In this document: positions 56,308-64,000 of the stretch, one piece after another
Position numbering within the stretch: position 1 is the first letter of the stretch
Layout of the letters: the number at the start of each line of letters is the position of its first letter
NCBI GenBank assembly: GCA_031261005.1
Contig: JAISKF010000035.1
Span: 1-64,000 of the forward strand
Direction: 5' to 3'
Source: Enterobacteriaceae bacterium
GTDB lineage: Bacteria > Pseudomonadota > Gammaproteobacteria > Enterobacterales > Enterobacteriaceae
Length of the DNA: 64,000 nucleotides
Notes under the pieces: generated by a model
What the model saw: only the letters and a program-made list of their open reading frames with translations
Told to the model about the DNA's origin: nothing
Database searches by the model: none
Made by a program: the position numbers and the translations under genes

Positions 56308-57069
56308 TCACTTAGCCGCTCTAGCCGCTCGATTCGGTTGAGCATCGAAGCTAATGCCTGACTTATCGCGGCTATCATCGCCCATAACATACAGATAAGT
56401 CGGCATGATGTCCGCTGGTGTTTTTAATAGCAGTGGATTTTCTTCAGGGAATGCTGATGCGCGCATGGTGGTGCGAGTTCCGCCCGGATTGATGCAGTTT
56501 ACGCGCAGTGTTGAGCCTTGATACTCATCAGCCAATACTTGCATCAAACCCTCAGTAGCAAATTTGGATACGGAGTACGCGCCCCAGCCTTTGCGACCTT
56601 TTTTACCGACACCTGAGCTGCTGAAAATCAGCGAAGCGGCAGGGGATTTCAATAATAGCGGCAGCAATACTTGCGTCAGCATAAAACCGGCATTGACATT
56701 AACTTGCATCACTTGCTGCCAAATTTGCGGATCTTGCTGTGCAATTGGTGCGATCTCTCCCAGCAAACCAGCGCTGTGTAGTAGCCCGTCAAGACGATCA
56801 GCCTGAGCGGTGATTTTATCGGCTAATGCCTGAAAATCCGCAGGTGTTGCAGTTAACAAATCAAAGGCGAATAAGCTCGCAGGCTCATAGCCTTGTGCGC
56901 TGATCTCCTGCTGTACTTGTTTTAATTTGGTTTCACTGCGACCGAGTAAGATTAAGCGTGCACCATGTCTGGCGTAAGTCAGAGCGGCTTCTTTACCGAT
57001 GCCATCGCTTGCGCCCGTTACCATAATAATCTTTTGATTGAGTAAATCGCGCGGTGCTTGGTAGTGCAT
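56308..57069 (-). CDS. yciK: Short-chain dehydrogenase YciK
   Basis: A 253-residue Rossmann SDR. TGASDGIGKEA cofactor motif at residues 18-28, catalytic SSSGVGKKG...Y-S-V-S-K (YSVSK at about residue 170) and NCINPGGTRT. Cytosolic; E. coli YciK lies between btuR and sohB and has no settled function. Here it faces the accessory block. Divergent from sohB with 127 bp between. Confidence 0.93.
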   Translation of the reverse strand: MHYQAPRDLLNQKIIMVTGASDGIGKEAALTYARHGARLILLGRSETKLKQVQQEISAQGYEPASLFAFDLLTATPADFQALADKITAQADRLDGLLHSAGLLGEIAPIAQQDPQIWQQVMQVNVNAGFMLTQVLLPLLLKSPAASLIFSSSGVGKKGRKGWGAYSVSKFATEGLMQVLADEYQGSTLRVNCINPGGTRTTMRASAFPEENPLLLKTPADIMPTYLYVMGDDSRDKSGISFDAQPNRAARAAK

Positions 57070-57196
57070 AGACTCTCCTTACGGTATATTTGTTCGGTTA
57101 ACAGACGACGTTGTTGGATAATCAGTTACTATACTGCATTGATTATCACAGCGATAACGTTGGTTTATTGCGGATTTAACTTATAGGAACATATTT

Positions 57197-58243
57197 GTGG
57201 AGTGGATTTCTCAGTACGGTCTATTTTTGGCAAAAATTGCTACCTTTGTCATTGCGATTGCAGCGATCGCTTTGGTGATTATCAGTGCCGCTCAGCGCAA
57301 ATCTGGCAAACGCGGTGAATTAACGCTGACAGATTTAAGCGAACAGTACCGCGAGATGCAAGAAGAGATAACTTTTGAGCGTTTGTCGCCTGCGGAGCAG
57401 AAAATCTGGAGTAAAGAGCAGAAGAAAAAGGATAAAGCAGAGGCGAAGCAAGCCAAGTTAGCGGCTAAAAAAGGGGAGAAGTCGCCGGAAAAATCCTGTC
57501 TTTATGTGTTGGAGTTTAAAGGCAGTGTCGATGCACATGAAGTGGAAGCACTCAGAGAAGAGATCACCGCTGTTCTGGCAATCGCTAAACCGAATGATGA
57601 AGTGCTGCTGAAGCTGGAAAGTCCTGGTGGTATGGTTCACGGCTACGGTTTGGCAGCGTCACAACTGGATCGCCTGCGTAAAAAAGGTATTCGCTTAACG
57701 GCTGCTGTGGATAAAGTTGCTGCCAGCGGCGGTTATATGATGGCTTGCGTGGCGGATCACATCGTTGCTGCACCGTTTGCGGTGATCGGCTCAATTGGTG
57801 TCGTGGCGCAAATCCCTAACTTTCATCGTTTACTCAAGAAAAATGATATTGATGTGGAGCTGCATACCGCCGGTGAGTTTAAACGCACGCTGACCTTATT
57901 CGGTGAAAATACCGATCAGGGACGAGAAAAATTCCGTGAAGAGCTGAACGAAACCCATCAATTGTTTAAGGATTTCGTCCGTGAACAGCGTCCGTCACTG
58001 GATATTGATCGCTTGGCAACCGGCGAACATTGGTTCGGTACGCAAGCGAAAGAAAAAGGTCTGATTGATGACATCGGCACCAGTGATGATTTAGTTATCG
58101 AGCAGATTAAAGATCGTGACGTTATCGGTGTGCGCTATGCACAGCATAAACGCTTAATCGATCGCTTAACTGGCAGTGTTGCCGAAAGCGCTGATCGATT
58201 ACTGCTACGCTGGTGGCAGCGCGGGCAAAAACCACTGGTTTAA
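57197..58243 (+). CDS. sohB: Inner-membrane S49 peptidase SohB
   Basis: A 348-residue serine peptidase of the SppA family. N-terminal membrane helix, then a charged Lys-rich stretch (residues about 70-92), VTVDKVAASGGYMMACVAD-type catalytic Ser loop (AVDKVAASGGYM here, near residue 178) and the general-base Lys region EFKRTLTLFGENT. GTG start with AGGAAC upstream; MEWISQYGLFLAKI aligns with E. coli. Ends AESADRLLLRWWQRGQKPL as in E. coli. Confidence 0.95.
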   Translation: MEWISQYGLFLAKIATFVIAIAAIALVIISAAQRKSGKRGELTLTDLSEQYREMQEEITFERLSPAEQKIWSKEQKKKDKAEAKQAKLAAKKGEKSPEKSCLYVLEFKGSVDAHEVEALREEITAVLAIAKPNDEVLLKLESPGGMVHGYGLAASQLDRLRKKGIRLTAAVDKVAASGGYMMACVADHIVAAPFAVIGSIGVVAQIPNFHRLLKKNDIDVELHTAGEFKRTLTLFGENTDQGREKFREELNETHQLFKDFVREQRPSLDIDRLATGEHWFGTQAKEKGLIDDIGTSDDLVIEQIKDRDVIGVRYAQHKRLIDRLTGSVAESADRLLLRWWQRGQKPLV

Positions 58244-58432
58244 TCTTTAAGTTTGTAGGGCTATTTCTGGATAGAGGTACTAGATTTTGTGCCTCTGTTT
58301 CTCAATTGAATACCACTCTTATTTCTTTTATCTTATCTCTGGAATACATATTCCGTATTTTAGGTATCTCTCTTGTGTCTCTGGTATTGCTGTGACATTT
58401 CTCTTTACAGGAGTGGTTAGCATGACTCCTAT

Positions 58433-58461
58433 TTGACTTAATCCCAAGTTGGGACTAAGAT
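58433..58461 (+). promoter_or_regulatory. higBA promoter and operator
   Basis: -35 TTGACT (58433-58438) and -10 TAAGAT (58456-58461) are 17 bp apart. The spacer contains a perfect palindrome TCCCAAGTTGGGA (58442-58454), a good candidate for autorepression by the antitoxin. Confidence 0.7.
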
Positions 58462-58492
58462 ATAACCGTTAAAAAGAGTGGTGATTAGTTAC

Positions 58493-58792
58493 ATGAAACT
58501 TATAGCAATTCAGCCATTACGTGATTTTTATTTAACTTACCGAGATGCTGAACAACCGATTAAATCTTGGGTTAAGGAAGTTAAGAAAGCAAACTGGAAT
58601 ACCTCTGCTGATGTAAAAGCAACGTTTAAGGCAGCAAGTATTCTTAAGAGTAGACGAGTCGTTTTTAACATTAAAGGTAATGACTACCGAATTGTTTGCG
58701 CGATTGCTTATCAATTTGGCGCTGTTTACGTCAAATTCGTAGGTACTCACCAAGAATATAATGAGATTAACTCCAACAAAGTAGGGGAATGA
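58493..58792 (+). CDS. higB: HigB-family toxin (mRNA interferase)
   Basis: A 99-residue basic protein of the HigB_toxin family (RelE-like fold), with VVFNIKGNDYRIVCAIAYQFG and KFVGTHQEYNEI as the conserved C-terminal part. It should cleave mRNA in translating ribosomes. It precedes the antitoxin by 3 bp, the reversed toxin-first order of higBA. ATG at 58493 preferred over ORF extension to 58478. Confidence 0.88.
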   Translation: MKLIAIQPLRDFYLTYRDAEQPIKSWVKEVKKANWNTSADVKATFKAASILKSRRVVFNIKGNDYRIVCAIAYQFGAVYVKFVGTHQEYNEINSNKVGE

Positions 58793-58795
58793 AGC

Positions 58796-59158
58796 ATGAA
58801 AATTAAACCTATTACTGACGAAAAAAGTTATCAAGCTGCATTAAAAGCAGTTGAACCTTTTTTCGATACTGAACCAGTGAAAGGTTCAGCAGAGGGTGAT
58901 TTTTTTGAAGTTATGCTTACTTTGATTGAACACTATGAAAATGAGCATTTTCCTATTGATTTGCCGACACCAATTGATGCCATTAAATTTCGTATGGAGC
59001 AACAAGGCTTAGAAGCTAAAGATTTAGCTATAGCAATTGGTCAAACAAATCGAGTTTATGAAATTTTGAATGGTAAAAGAAAATTAACATTACCAATGAT
59101 TTGGAAATTAAATAAATTATTTAATATTCCCGTCGATAGCTTAATTAAACAATATTAA
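58796..59158 (+). CDS. higA: HigA-family antitoxin with XRE helix-turn-helix
   Basis: A 120-residue protein. N-terminal acidic toxin-binding part (residues 1-60), C-terminal helix-turn-helix (residues about 62-115) with DLAIAIGQTNRVYEILNGKRKLTLPMIWKLNKLF. It neutralises HigB and represses the operon at the palindrome in the promoter. Located between sohB and adeP, outside the main accessory block. Confidence 0.88.
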   Translation: MKIKPITDEKSYQAALKAVEPFFDTEPVKGSAEGDFFEVMLTLIEHYENEHFPIDLPTPIDAIKFRMEQQGLEAKDLAIAIGQTNRVYEILNGKRKLTLPMIWKLNKLFNIPVDSLIKQY

Positions 59159-59214
59159 TTGCCTTTATTATAAGACGATAAATCAACATAATTCATTGAT
59201 AATAAATAATAAAC

Positions 59215-59243
59215 TGTATGGCGGCAATTTGCCGCCATACATA
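59215..59243 (-). terminator. Hairpin after adeP, arm of the dispersed repeat
   Basis: GTATGGCGGC pairs with GCCGCCATAC around AATTT, 14 bp past the adeP stop. On the minus strand it is followed by AGTTTATTATTTATT. One-arm relative of the dispersed repeat used as a terminator-like site. Confidence 0.65.
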
Positions 59244-59256
59244 AAATCTTGTTGAA

Positions 59257-60612
59257 TTAATGCTTAACTAACGTTGTAAAGTAATACGCCAGCGGTATTG
59301 CCAGAATATACAGACTAAACGGAATTTCGCGCCATTTACCTGCCAGCACTTTAATTACGATATAGAACAACAAACCGCCTGCGATACCAGTACCGAAGCT
59401 GTTAGCGATAAGGGTGATCATCACCATTAGTAGCACCGGTAAGCCTTCGGTAAAATTCTCTAAATCCACTTTCCGCAAACCGCTGAACATACTTAACCCG
59501 ATCAGAATTAGTGCCGGTGCAGTGGCTTCTTTTGGGATCATTAGCGCGATTGGCGTAAACAGCAGCATCAGTAAGAACATAATTGCTGCCGCTAATGCGG
59601 TCAGACCGGTTTTACCGCCTGAATCAGCGCTGGCAGAGGATTCGATCAGCGCCGTTGCCGCAGGAATACCCACAACAGGACCTAACGCTGCGGCAATAGA
59701 ATCAACAACAAACGGGCGGTTAATTTGCGGCATGTTACCGTGGCTGTCCAGCAATCCGGCTTTACCGCCAACTGCCAGTGTCGTTCCCATTGTGGAGAAA
59801 AATTCAGAAGCAAAAAAGACGAACAGATAAGGCAGGAACGTAATATTTAGCGCGCCGATTAAATCCACTTTACCTAATACTGGTTCCAGTGAATGCGGCA
59901 TAGCGAAAATATTTTCCGGTACTTTGGTGACACCGAACGGAATACCTACGATGGTTGCGATGAGGATCGCCCACAAAAACGCACCAGGAAAACGGCGGGC
60001 TTGCAGCGCAATAGCAATCAGCAGACCGATTAACGCGACCAGCGCACCAGGTGAGGTGAAATCGCCCAGCATAAACGAGTTATTTTTCGCATTTGCCAGT
60101 AACAAACCGGCATTGCGGAAACCGAGAACTGCCACAAACAAGCCGATCGATGCTGTAAGCCCTAGCTTGATAGATTGCGGTACAGAGCGTGTTACTACTT
60201 CGCGCAAGCCAAAAACGGTCAGTACGAAAAACATAATTCCAGACCAGCAGGCGATACCTAAACCAATTTGCCAGCCGATACCATCATTGCTGGCTAAGGT
60301 GATCCCTACCAGCACGGAACCGCCAATACCCGGACCGACAATAAACGGCAAATTGCCGTAAAATGCCATCAATGCCGAACTGAAAACAAATACCAAAATC
60401 GTACCGGTTGTTGCTGCGCCTTTATCCATACCGCCTGCTGCCAGCAGTCCGGGTATCACCACCAGCAAATAGGCGGCAGCAAGAAAGCCAGTGATACCGG
60501 CGAGGGTTTCTGTTTTTACGTTGGTATTGCGATCATTGAGTTTAAACACTCGCTGCAATATTCCATTATTTCGTATTCCGTTATTTCGTCCATTATTTTG
60601 TATCTGTGACAT
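59257..60612 (-). CDS. adeP: Adenine permease AdeP (NCS2/AzgA-type)
   Basis: A 451-residue polytopic membrane protein (about 14 segments) of the adenine/guanine/hypoxanthine permease family. GPGIGGSVLVGI, FFSTMGTTLAVGGKAGLLD and ESSASADSGGKTGLTALAAAI are typical. It imports adenine for the deaminase encoded just upstream (100-bp gap), likely as one operon. The N-terminus carries a repeated RNNGI unit not expected in the family. Confidence 0.9.
   Translation of the reverse strand: MSQIQNNGRNNGIRNNGILQRVFKLNDRNTNVKTETLAGITGFLAAAYLLVVIPGLLAAGGMDKGAATTGTILVFVFSSALMAFYGNLPFIVGPGIGGSVLVGITLASNDGIGWQIGLGIACWSGIMFFVLTVFGLREVVTRSVPQSIKLGLTASIGLFVAVLGFRNAGLLLANAKNNSFMLGDFTSPGALVALIGLLIAIALQARRFPGAFLWAILIATIVGIPFGVTKVPENIFAMPHSLEPVLGKVDLIGALNITFLPYLFVFFASEFFSTMGTTLAVGGKAGLLDSHGNMPQINRPFVVDSIAAALGPVVGIPAATALIESSASADSGGKTGLTALAAAIMFLLMLLFTPIALMIPKEATAPALILIGLSMFSGLRKVDLENFTEGLPVLLMVMITLIANSFGTGIAGGLLFYIVIKVLAGKWREIPFSLYILAIPLAYYFTTLVKH
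60549..60597 (-). repeat. Short coding repeat at the AdeP N-terminus
   Basis: Three units of about 12-15 bp on the minus strand (AATAATGGACGA, AATAACGGAATACGA, AATAATGGAATA) encode NNGR-NNGIR-NNGI at residues 6-18. Confidence 0.7.
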
Positions 60613-60712
60613 GCAGTACCTACTGTTTATTAATGTAATCCAATGGTTAGCAGCATCTAATCCGATGCCGTAATTATTATGTTGCTACTCTATTTATTAA
60701 TTTATGACGAGC

Positions 60713-62515
60713 TTAATTCGTACTGTTTTCCGTTGACCAAGCCTCGATTAGCGGATCAACAATTTCGCGGGTAGAGCCATCGGTTAACCCAAGATCGGTT
60801 AAATGCGGTCCTGCATTACATGCCAGACAAGTGCCTTCGATAGCTTTAAACACGCGATAAGGCGGTTTCCACTCGGCGACTTGCGCGCTGAGATCGCGTA
60901 ACGCTTTAAACTCTTTGGCTAACACCGCAGGATCAGCATCAGACAACATTCCGGCAATTGGCATAGCTACATGCGCCAAAATCTCTCTATTTTGCGTTAG
61001 AACCATACCGCCGCCGCTGGCGATCAGCGTATTGGCAGCCAGCATCATATTGAAAGGATCACGACCTAAAACCACCAGATTATGGGAATCGTGCGAGTAG
61101 GTGGTGGCAATCGCGCCGTTCATCTCTCCCCAATCTTCCAGAATCGCCAGTTGCCCGCCTAACTGATGTTTTGCGTGGCGATGCTGAACGTAAATCATGC
61201 TATAGCCAGCGGGTAACACCGCAACGCCATCTTTTACATCAACAGTGACTTCGCTCCACTGTGTAAAGCGCGCGCCTTTGATAATTCTTAACCGAGCTTT
61301 GCCGTTGATCACATTCGGGATTTTCAACTGAAAATCTTGTTCAGTACGCGGCGTTAAACGCATGGTATCGCGCGGCGGTAATACATTGGTGCTGGAATGA
61401 ACAGGGATCAACATCTGGCGATTGGCAGCAACTTGTTTGCCGTTGACATAAACCGCTTTTGGCTCAAGAGATTCCAGCGAATCAAACAGCACTAAATCAG
61501 CGGTACGCCCAGCGGCGATCAAGCCTAAATCAGGACGTTGCAAGCGAATAGCTGCGTTTAGTGTCGCCATTCTCAAGGTATCAGTAACAGGCAAGCCATA
61601 GCTGACTAGCAGACGCACTAATTGCAGAATGCCGCCGCTTTCCAGCAGCATATCTGGTGAAACATCATCTGTGCATAAAGTAATTTGTGAAGAGAGATGC
61701 GGCAGTGTTTTCAGTGCAGCGACGATCTCTTCCAGCAGATAAGGGTGCGAACCGCGAATTTCCAGAGTTAAACCAGCGCGTAACTTTTCCAGCGCGTCAG
61801 CAGCAGAAGTTAATTCATGGTCAGATGTGACGCCTGCAGCCAGATAAGCCTGTAATTTCTCACCACTTAAACCGCGCGCATGACCTTCAATGATTTTACC
61901 GCTGGCTAAACCAGCTTCTAAAATCTCGATCATGCGATCACTGCCGTTTAATACGCCATGCATGTCCATCACTTCGGCAACGCCAGCGACTTCTTGCCAG
62001 CTCAACATGGTGTTCATTTCATCACCGCGAAAATCGGCACCGGACATTTCTAAATCAGGCGTTGACGGCACGCTGGACGGCGCGGCGCAAATCACGCGCA
62101 GCGGCAAACCGCGACTGGAGTCGATTGCGTAACGCACGCCCGCTAAACCAAGAACATTGGCTAATTCATGCGGATCCCAAAATACCGTTGTTGTCCCTTG
62201 CGCTACCACAATTTCAGCATAACGTTCAGCGGGCAGATGGGAGCTTTCCAGATGAACGTGTGTATCGATCAATCCGGGTGACAGAAATTGATTATTAAGA
62301 TCGTGAATTTCTACGGCTTGAGAGAATTGCCCGCGAGGGTGGACACTGGCAATCAGATGATCGACGATACCGACATCAGCCTGACGAATTTCTCCTGTCA
62401 CCATATCGACAATTTGAGCATTGATCAGCAGCAGATCAAAAGGCGTTAATCCCAGAGCCGCATTAATTGCGCGGCGGCGTGTTGGCATCTGGTTTGGCAA
62501 AGTTGAATGACACAT
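60713..62515 (-). CDS. ade: Adenine deaminase
   Basis: A 600-residue metal-dependent amidohydrolase (YicP/Ade family, E. coli 588), adenine to hypoxanthine and ammonia. LIDTHVHLESS gives the HxH site near residue 95, followed by DPHELAN, EGHARGLSGE, SDHELTS and TDDVSPD. C-terminal domain with MLAANTLIASGGGMVL. First gene of ade-adeP, divergent from a LysR gene. The start has an ATG at 62515; the N-terminus is slightly long. Confidence 0.93.
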   Translation of the reverse strand: MCHSTLPNQMPTRRRAINAALGLTPFDLLLINAQIVDMVTGEIRQADVGIVDHLIASVHPRGQFSQAVEIHDLNNQFLSPGLIDTHVHLESSHLPAERYAEIVVAQGTTTVFWDPHELANVLGLAGVRYAIDSSRGLPLRVICAAPSSVPSTPDLEMSGADFRGDEMNTMLSWQEVAGVAEVMDMHGVLNGSDRMIEILEAGLASGKIIEGHARGLSGEKLQAYLAAGVTSDHELTSAADALEKLRAGLTLEIRGSHPYLLEEIVAALKTLPHLSSQITLCTDDVSPDMLLESGGILQLVRLLVSYGLPVTDTLRMATLNAAIRLQRPDLGLIAAGRTADLVLFDSLESLEPKAVYVNGKQVAANRQMLIPVHSSTNVLPPRDTMRLTPRTEQDFQLKIPNVINGKARLRIIKGARFTQWSEVTVDVKDGVAVLPAGYSMIYVQHRHAKHQLGGQLAILEDWGEMNGAIATTYSHDSHNLVVLGRDPFNMMLAANTLIASGGGMVLTQNREILAHVAMPIAGMLSDADPAVLAKEFKALRDLSAQVAEWKPPYRVFKAIEGTCLACNAGPHLTDLGLTDGSTREIVDPLIEAWSTENSTN

Positions 62516-62603
62516 AAATCACCTTGTAACAAAATATTTTGCTAATGTAGGGAGGTTGAGAGCATTTGCACAGGTGAATAAATTTATCGCGCCATAACTA
62601 AAT

Positions 62604-62628
62604 ATTATAGTGAGGCAAACGTTTTCCT
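62604..62628 (-). promoter_or_regulatory. ade promoter with PurR box
   Basis: A perfect TATAAT (-10) reads on the minus strand at 62609-62604. Directly upstream, AGGCAAACGTTTTCCT (62613-62628) closely matches the PurR operator ACGCAAACGTTTNC. Placement between -10 and -35 fits repression by hypoxanthine- or guanine-bound PurR. Confidence 0.75.
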
Positions 62629-62691
62629 TTTTTCTGTGTGATATTTTATACCTGTCATCTTTTTACATGATTACTGTCCTGGATTATTACC

Positions 62692-63618
62692 ATGTCTGAA
62701 CCCTGGCAACGTTTACCGGCGTTATCGTTAAAACAAATTCAGTATTTTGTCACGCTGGCGTCATTGCGGCATTTTACGGATACCGCAAATCAACTGGCGA
62801 TCAGCCAGCCTGCGTTGAGCAGTGCCATTCGCCATATTGAAACGGTACTGGGTGGAAAAGTCATTCATCGCACCGCGCAAGCCTTAACTTTAACCGAATT
62901 GGGATTGTCGATTTTGCCGCACGCTGAACGGTTGCTGAATGTGGCGCACAATGTTTTTGCTGATATTCAGCATATTGTGGAAGAGGGCGGTGATGGCACG
63001 ATCAAAATTGGGCTAGTACCATCAGTCTGTTCGCTGATTTTTCCGGCGATCCCTGAATTTATTGCTGCACATTTTCCTACGCTGCGTGTTGAGTTCCACG
63101 ATCGTACCAATGATGCGCTGCTTAAAGGGCTGGAATCCGGCGAACTGGATTTCGGTATCGGCGCTCTGGATAACTCAGTTTCCAGCGAAGTAGAAGTTTA
63201 TCCATTAGTTGATGATGAGTTTGTCGCGATTGCTCGTTGTGATGATCCACTGGCAAAGTCGCAGCATATTACATGGCATCAGTTAATTCAGCGGCGTATT
63301 GCTATATTCTCTAAAGGCAATATTATCCGCATGGTTGATTCTATGGCGGAAAGTAATCGCCTGCCGTTAAAGGCTTATTATCATGTGGATTTTCTCGAAA
63401 CATTATATGGGCTAGTGCGATCGCAATTAGCCATTGCCATTTTGCCGCGTTTATATACGACAACATTATGCGATCCGCAATTAGTGGTATTAACTTTGCA
63501 GCAGCCGCAAATGAATCGCACTATCGCCTTAATGCGCGCCAAACAAAGCTCATCAACACCATTGGTTGATGATTGTTTTAAATTAGTCATGGCGCATTTA
63601 CGCGGAAAAATAGAATAA
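62692..63618 (+). CDS. LysR-family transcriptional regulator
   Basis: A 308-residue regulator. HTH at residues about 13-70 (LASLRHFTDTANQLAISQPALSSAIRHIE) and a type 2 periplasmic-binding-like sensor domain (95-300). Divergent from ade by 176 bp, sharing the region with the PurR box, so it may control ade-adeP or an unrelated target. Effector unknown. ATG at 62692. Confidence 0.88.
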   Translation: MSEPWQRLPALSLKQIQYFVTLASLRHFTDTANQLAISQPALSSAIRHIETVLGGKVIHRTAQALTLTELGLSILPHAERLLNVAHNVFADIQHIVEEGGDGTIKIGLVPSVCSLIFPAIPEFIAAHFPTLRVEFHDRTNDALLKGLESGELDFGIGALDNSVSSEVEVYPLVDDEFVAIARCDDPLAKSQHITWHQLIQRRIAIFSKGNIIRMVDSMAESNRLPLKAYYHVDFLETLYGLVRSQLAIAILPRLYTTTLCDPQLVVLTLQQPQMNRTIALMRAKQSSSTPLVDDCFKLVMAHLRGKIE

Positions 63619-63721
63619 TCGTTTTTCGTCTAAATTATATGCTGAAAAATAATAAGACTATTTATTAATCTTATTTGTAATAGTGTTGCCGGTAATTAAA
63701 TATAAATTTACGGGGTGTCAG

Positions 63722-63816
63722 AAAAAAAGAAACCAGTCCAAGGGAGATTGAACTGGTAAGGAGGTGGTTTCTATTAAATAGATTAATAGGAACGTAACTG
63801 GTTATTAATCTTTAGG
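63722..63816 (-). ncRNA. cyaR: CyaR small RNA homologue
   Basis: The minus strand reads AACCACCTCCTTACC, a stem ACCAGT-TCAATCTCCCTTGG-ACTGGT, and TTTC plus seven T. E. coli CyaR has AACCACCUCCUUAGCC, a stem around UAAUCUCCCUUA, and a U tail. The C-rich CACCTCCTT pairs with Shine-Dalgarno sequences (ompX, luxS, nadE and others in E. coli). The upstream half is diverged. The 5' end at about 63816 is inferred from the -10-like TAGTAT (63823-63828) and the CRP-like site upstream. Confidence 0.8.
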
Positions 63817-63822
63817 GTTGGA

Positions 63823-63869
63823 ATACTAGTTTATTTATTACGAAATAGATGTGATCTAATTCTAATTAT
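63823..63869 (-). promoter_or_regulatory. cyaR promoter with CRP site
   Basis: TGTGA-N6-TCTAA (63850-63865) has one perfect CRP half and a weak second half. A -10-like TAGTAT is at 63828-63823 on the minus strand. The CRP centre is about 41 bp from the predicted start, the class II distance; cyaR is CRP-activated in E. coli. Confidence 0.6.
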
Positions 63870-63920
63870 TTGCCATCAAATTTAATTTATTTGTCGATTG
63901 TTTTCATATTTGATGGCAAA
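63869..63920. repeat. 13-bp inverted repeat upstream of cyaR
   Basis: TTTGCCATCAAAT and ATTTGATGGCAAA are perfect mirror arms 26 bases apart. No T run suits a terminator on either strand; the use is unknown. The rest of 63619-64000 shows no protein gene. Confidence 0.6.
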
Positions 63921-64000
63921 AAATCAATTTTATGCTCCAGATCAATTAAGAATGAGGATTGCGTGTATTGCTATCACCGCTTAAATTACGCATCAGCAAA

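Noticed and set aside
63732-63769. Strong ribosome site TAAGGAGGTG on the plus strand suggesting a small ORF
   Set aside because: No start codon with a meaningful frame follows. The complement is the CyaR seed, which explains the sequence.

Overview
The window looks like chromosomal DNA of an enterobacterium (order Enterobacterales) with a moderately AT-rich genome. The reasons are the near-full-length Rsx, RNase E, Mfd, Nth, SohB, YciK, RluB, RoxA, MoeA/MoeB, YgjP and YoaH orthologues, several E. coli-like gene orders, and a recognisable CyaR small RNA and rne 5' leader. I cannot name family or genus from sequence alone. The identifications rest on family motifs and remembered protein sequences, with no database search.

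Layout. 1-4970: a kdgT-type permease, a fragment of a DUF1537 kinase, an intact DUF1537 sugar-acid kinase, PdxA2 and a DeoR-type regulator, which together look like a D-threonate/D-erythronate-type catabolic locus. 4972-5740: an almost perfect 196-bp tandem repeat. 5744-8565: YjdJ, YjdI and two tandem PBP7-type endopeptidases. 8972-17875: an orphan GT9 glycosyltransferase, dusC, moeB, moeA, mfd and nth. 17887-23557: the rsxABCDGE electron-transport operon, with nth downstream. 23669-25372: formate-tetrahydrofolate ligase. 25856-32620: lipid A acyltransferase, three cold-shock-type genes (one strongly divergent), rlmA, sdaA, nudL, yoaH and ygjP. The pabB gene normally found between nudL and yoaH is absent here. 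32826-41737: rne with its leader, rluC, roxA, rnm, yciO and rluB.

41738-56300 is an accessory block inserted between rluB and yciK, where E. coli has btuR. Its main content is a poorly understood conserved cassette: a stand-alone PRD protein, an SFCGS glycine-rich protein, DUF4312, two membrane proteins (DUF4311, DUF4310), a COG3964 amidohydrolase, a SelA-like PLP enzyme, a KDGP-type aldolase and a PRD/EIIB/EIIA regulator. I read it as an uptake and degradation system for an acylated amino-sugar acid, sensed through PTS-type phosphorylation. It is followed by an FNR-controlled DcuC-like transporter with an AbgA-like amidohydrolase, and by an AT-rich MFS / FMN reductase / methyltransferase trio. 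56308-64000: yciK, sohB, a HigBA toxin-antitoxin pair, adeP and ade with a PurR box, a LysR regulator, and cyaR on the minus strand.

A family of GC-rich paired hairpins (GGGGCGRCAACCTGYCGCCC type) recurs in at least nine intergenic places and gives rise to both larger tandem arrays. Short 15-bp coding repeats occur at the N-termini of DusC and AdeP.
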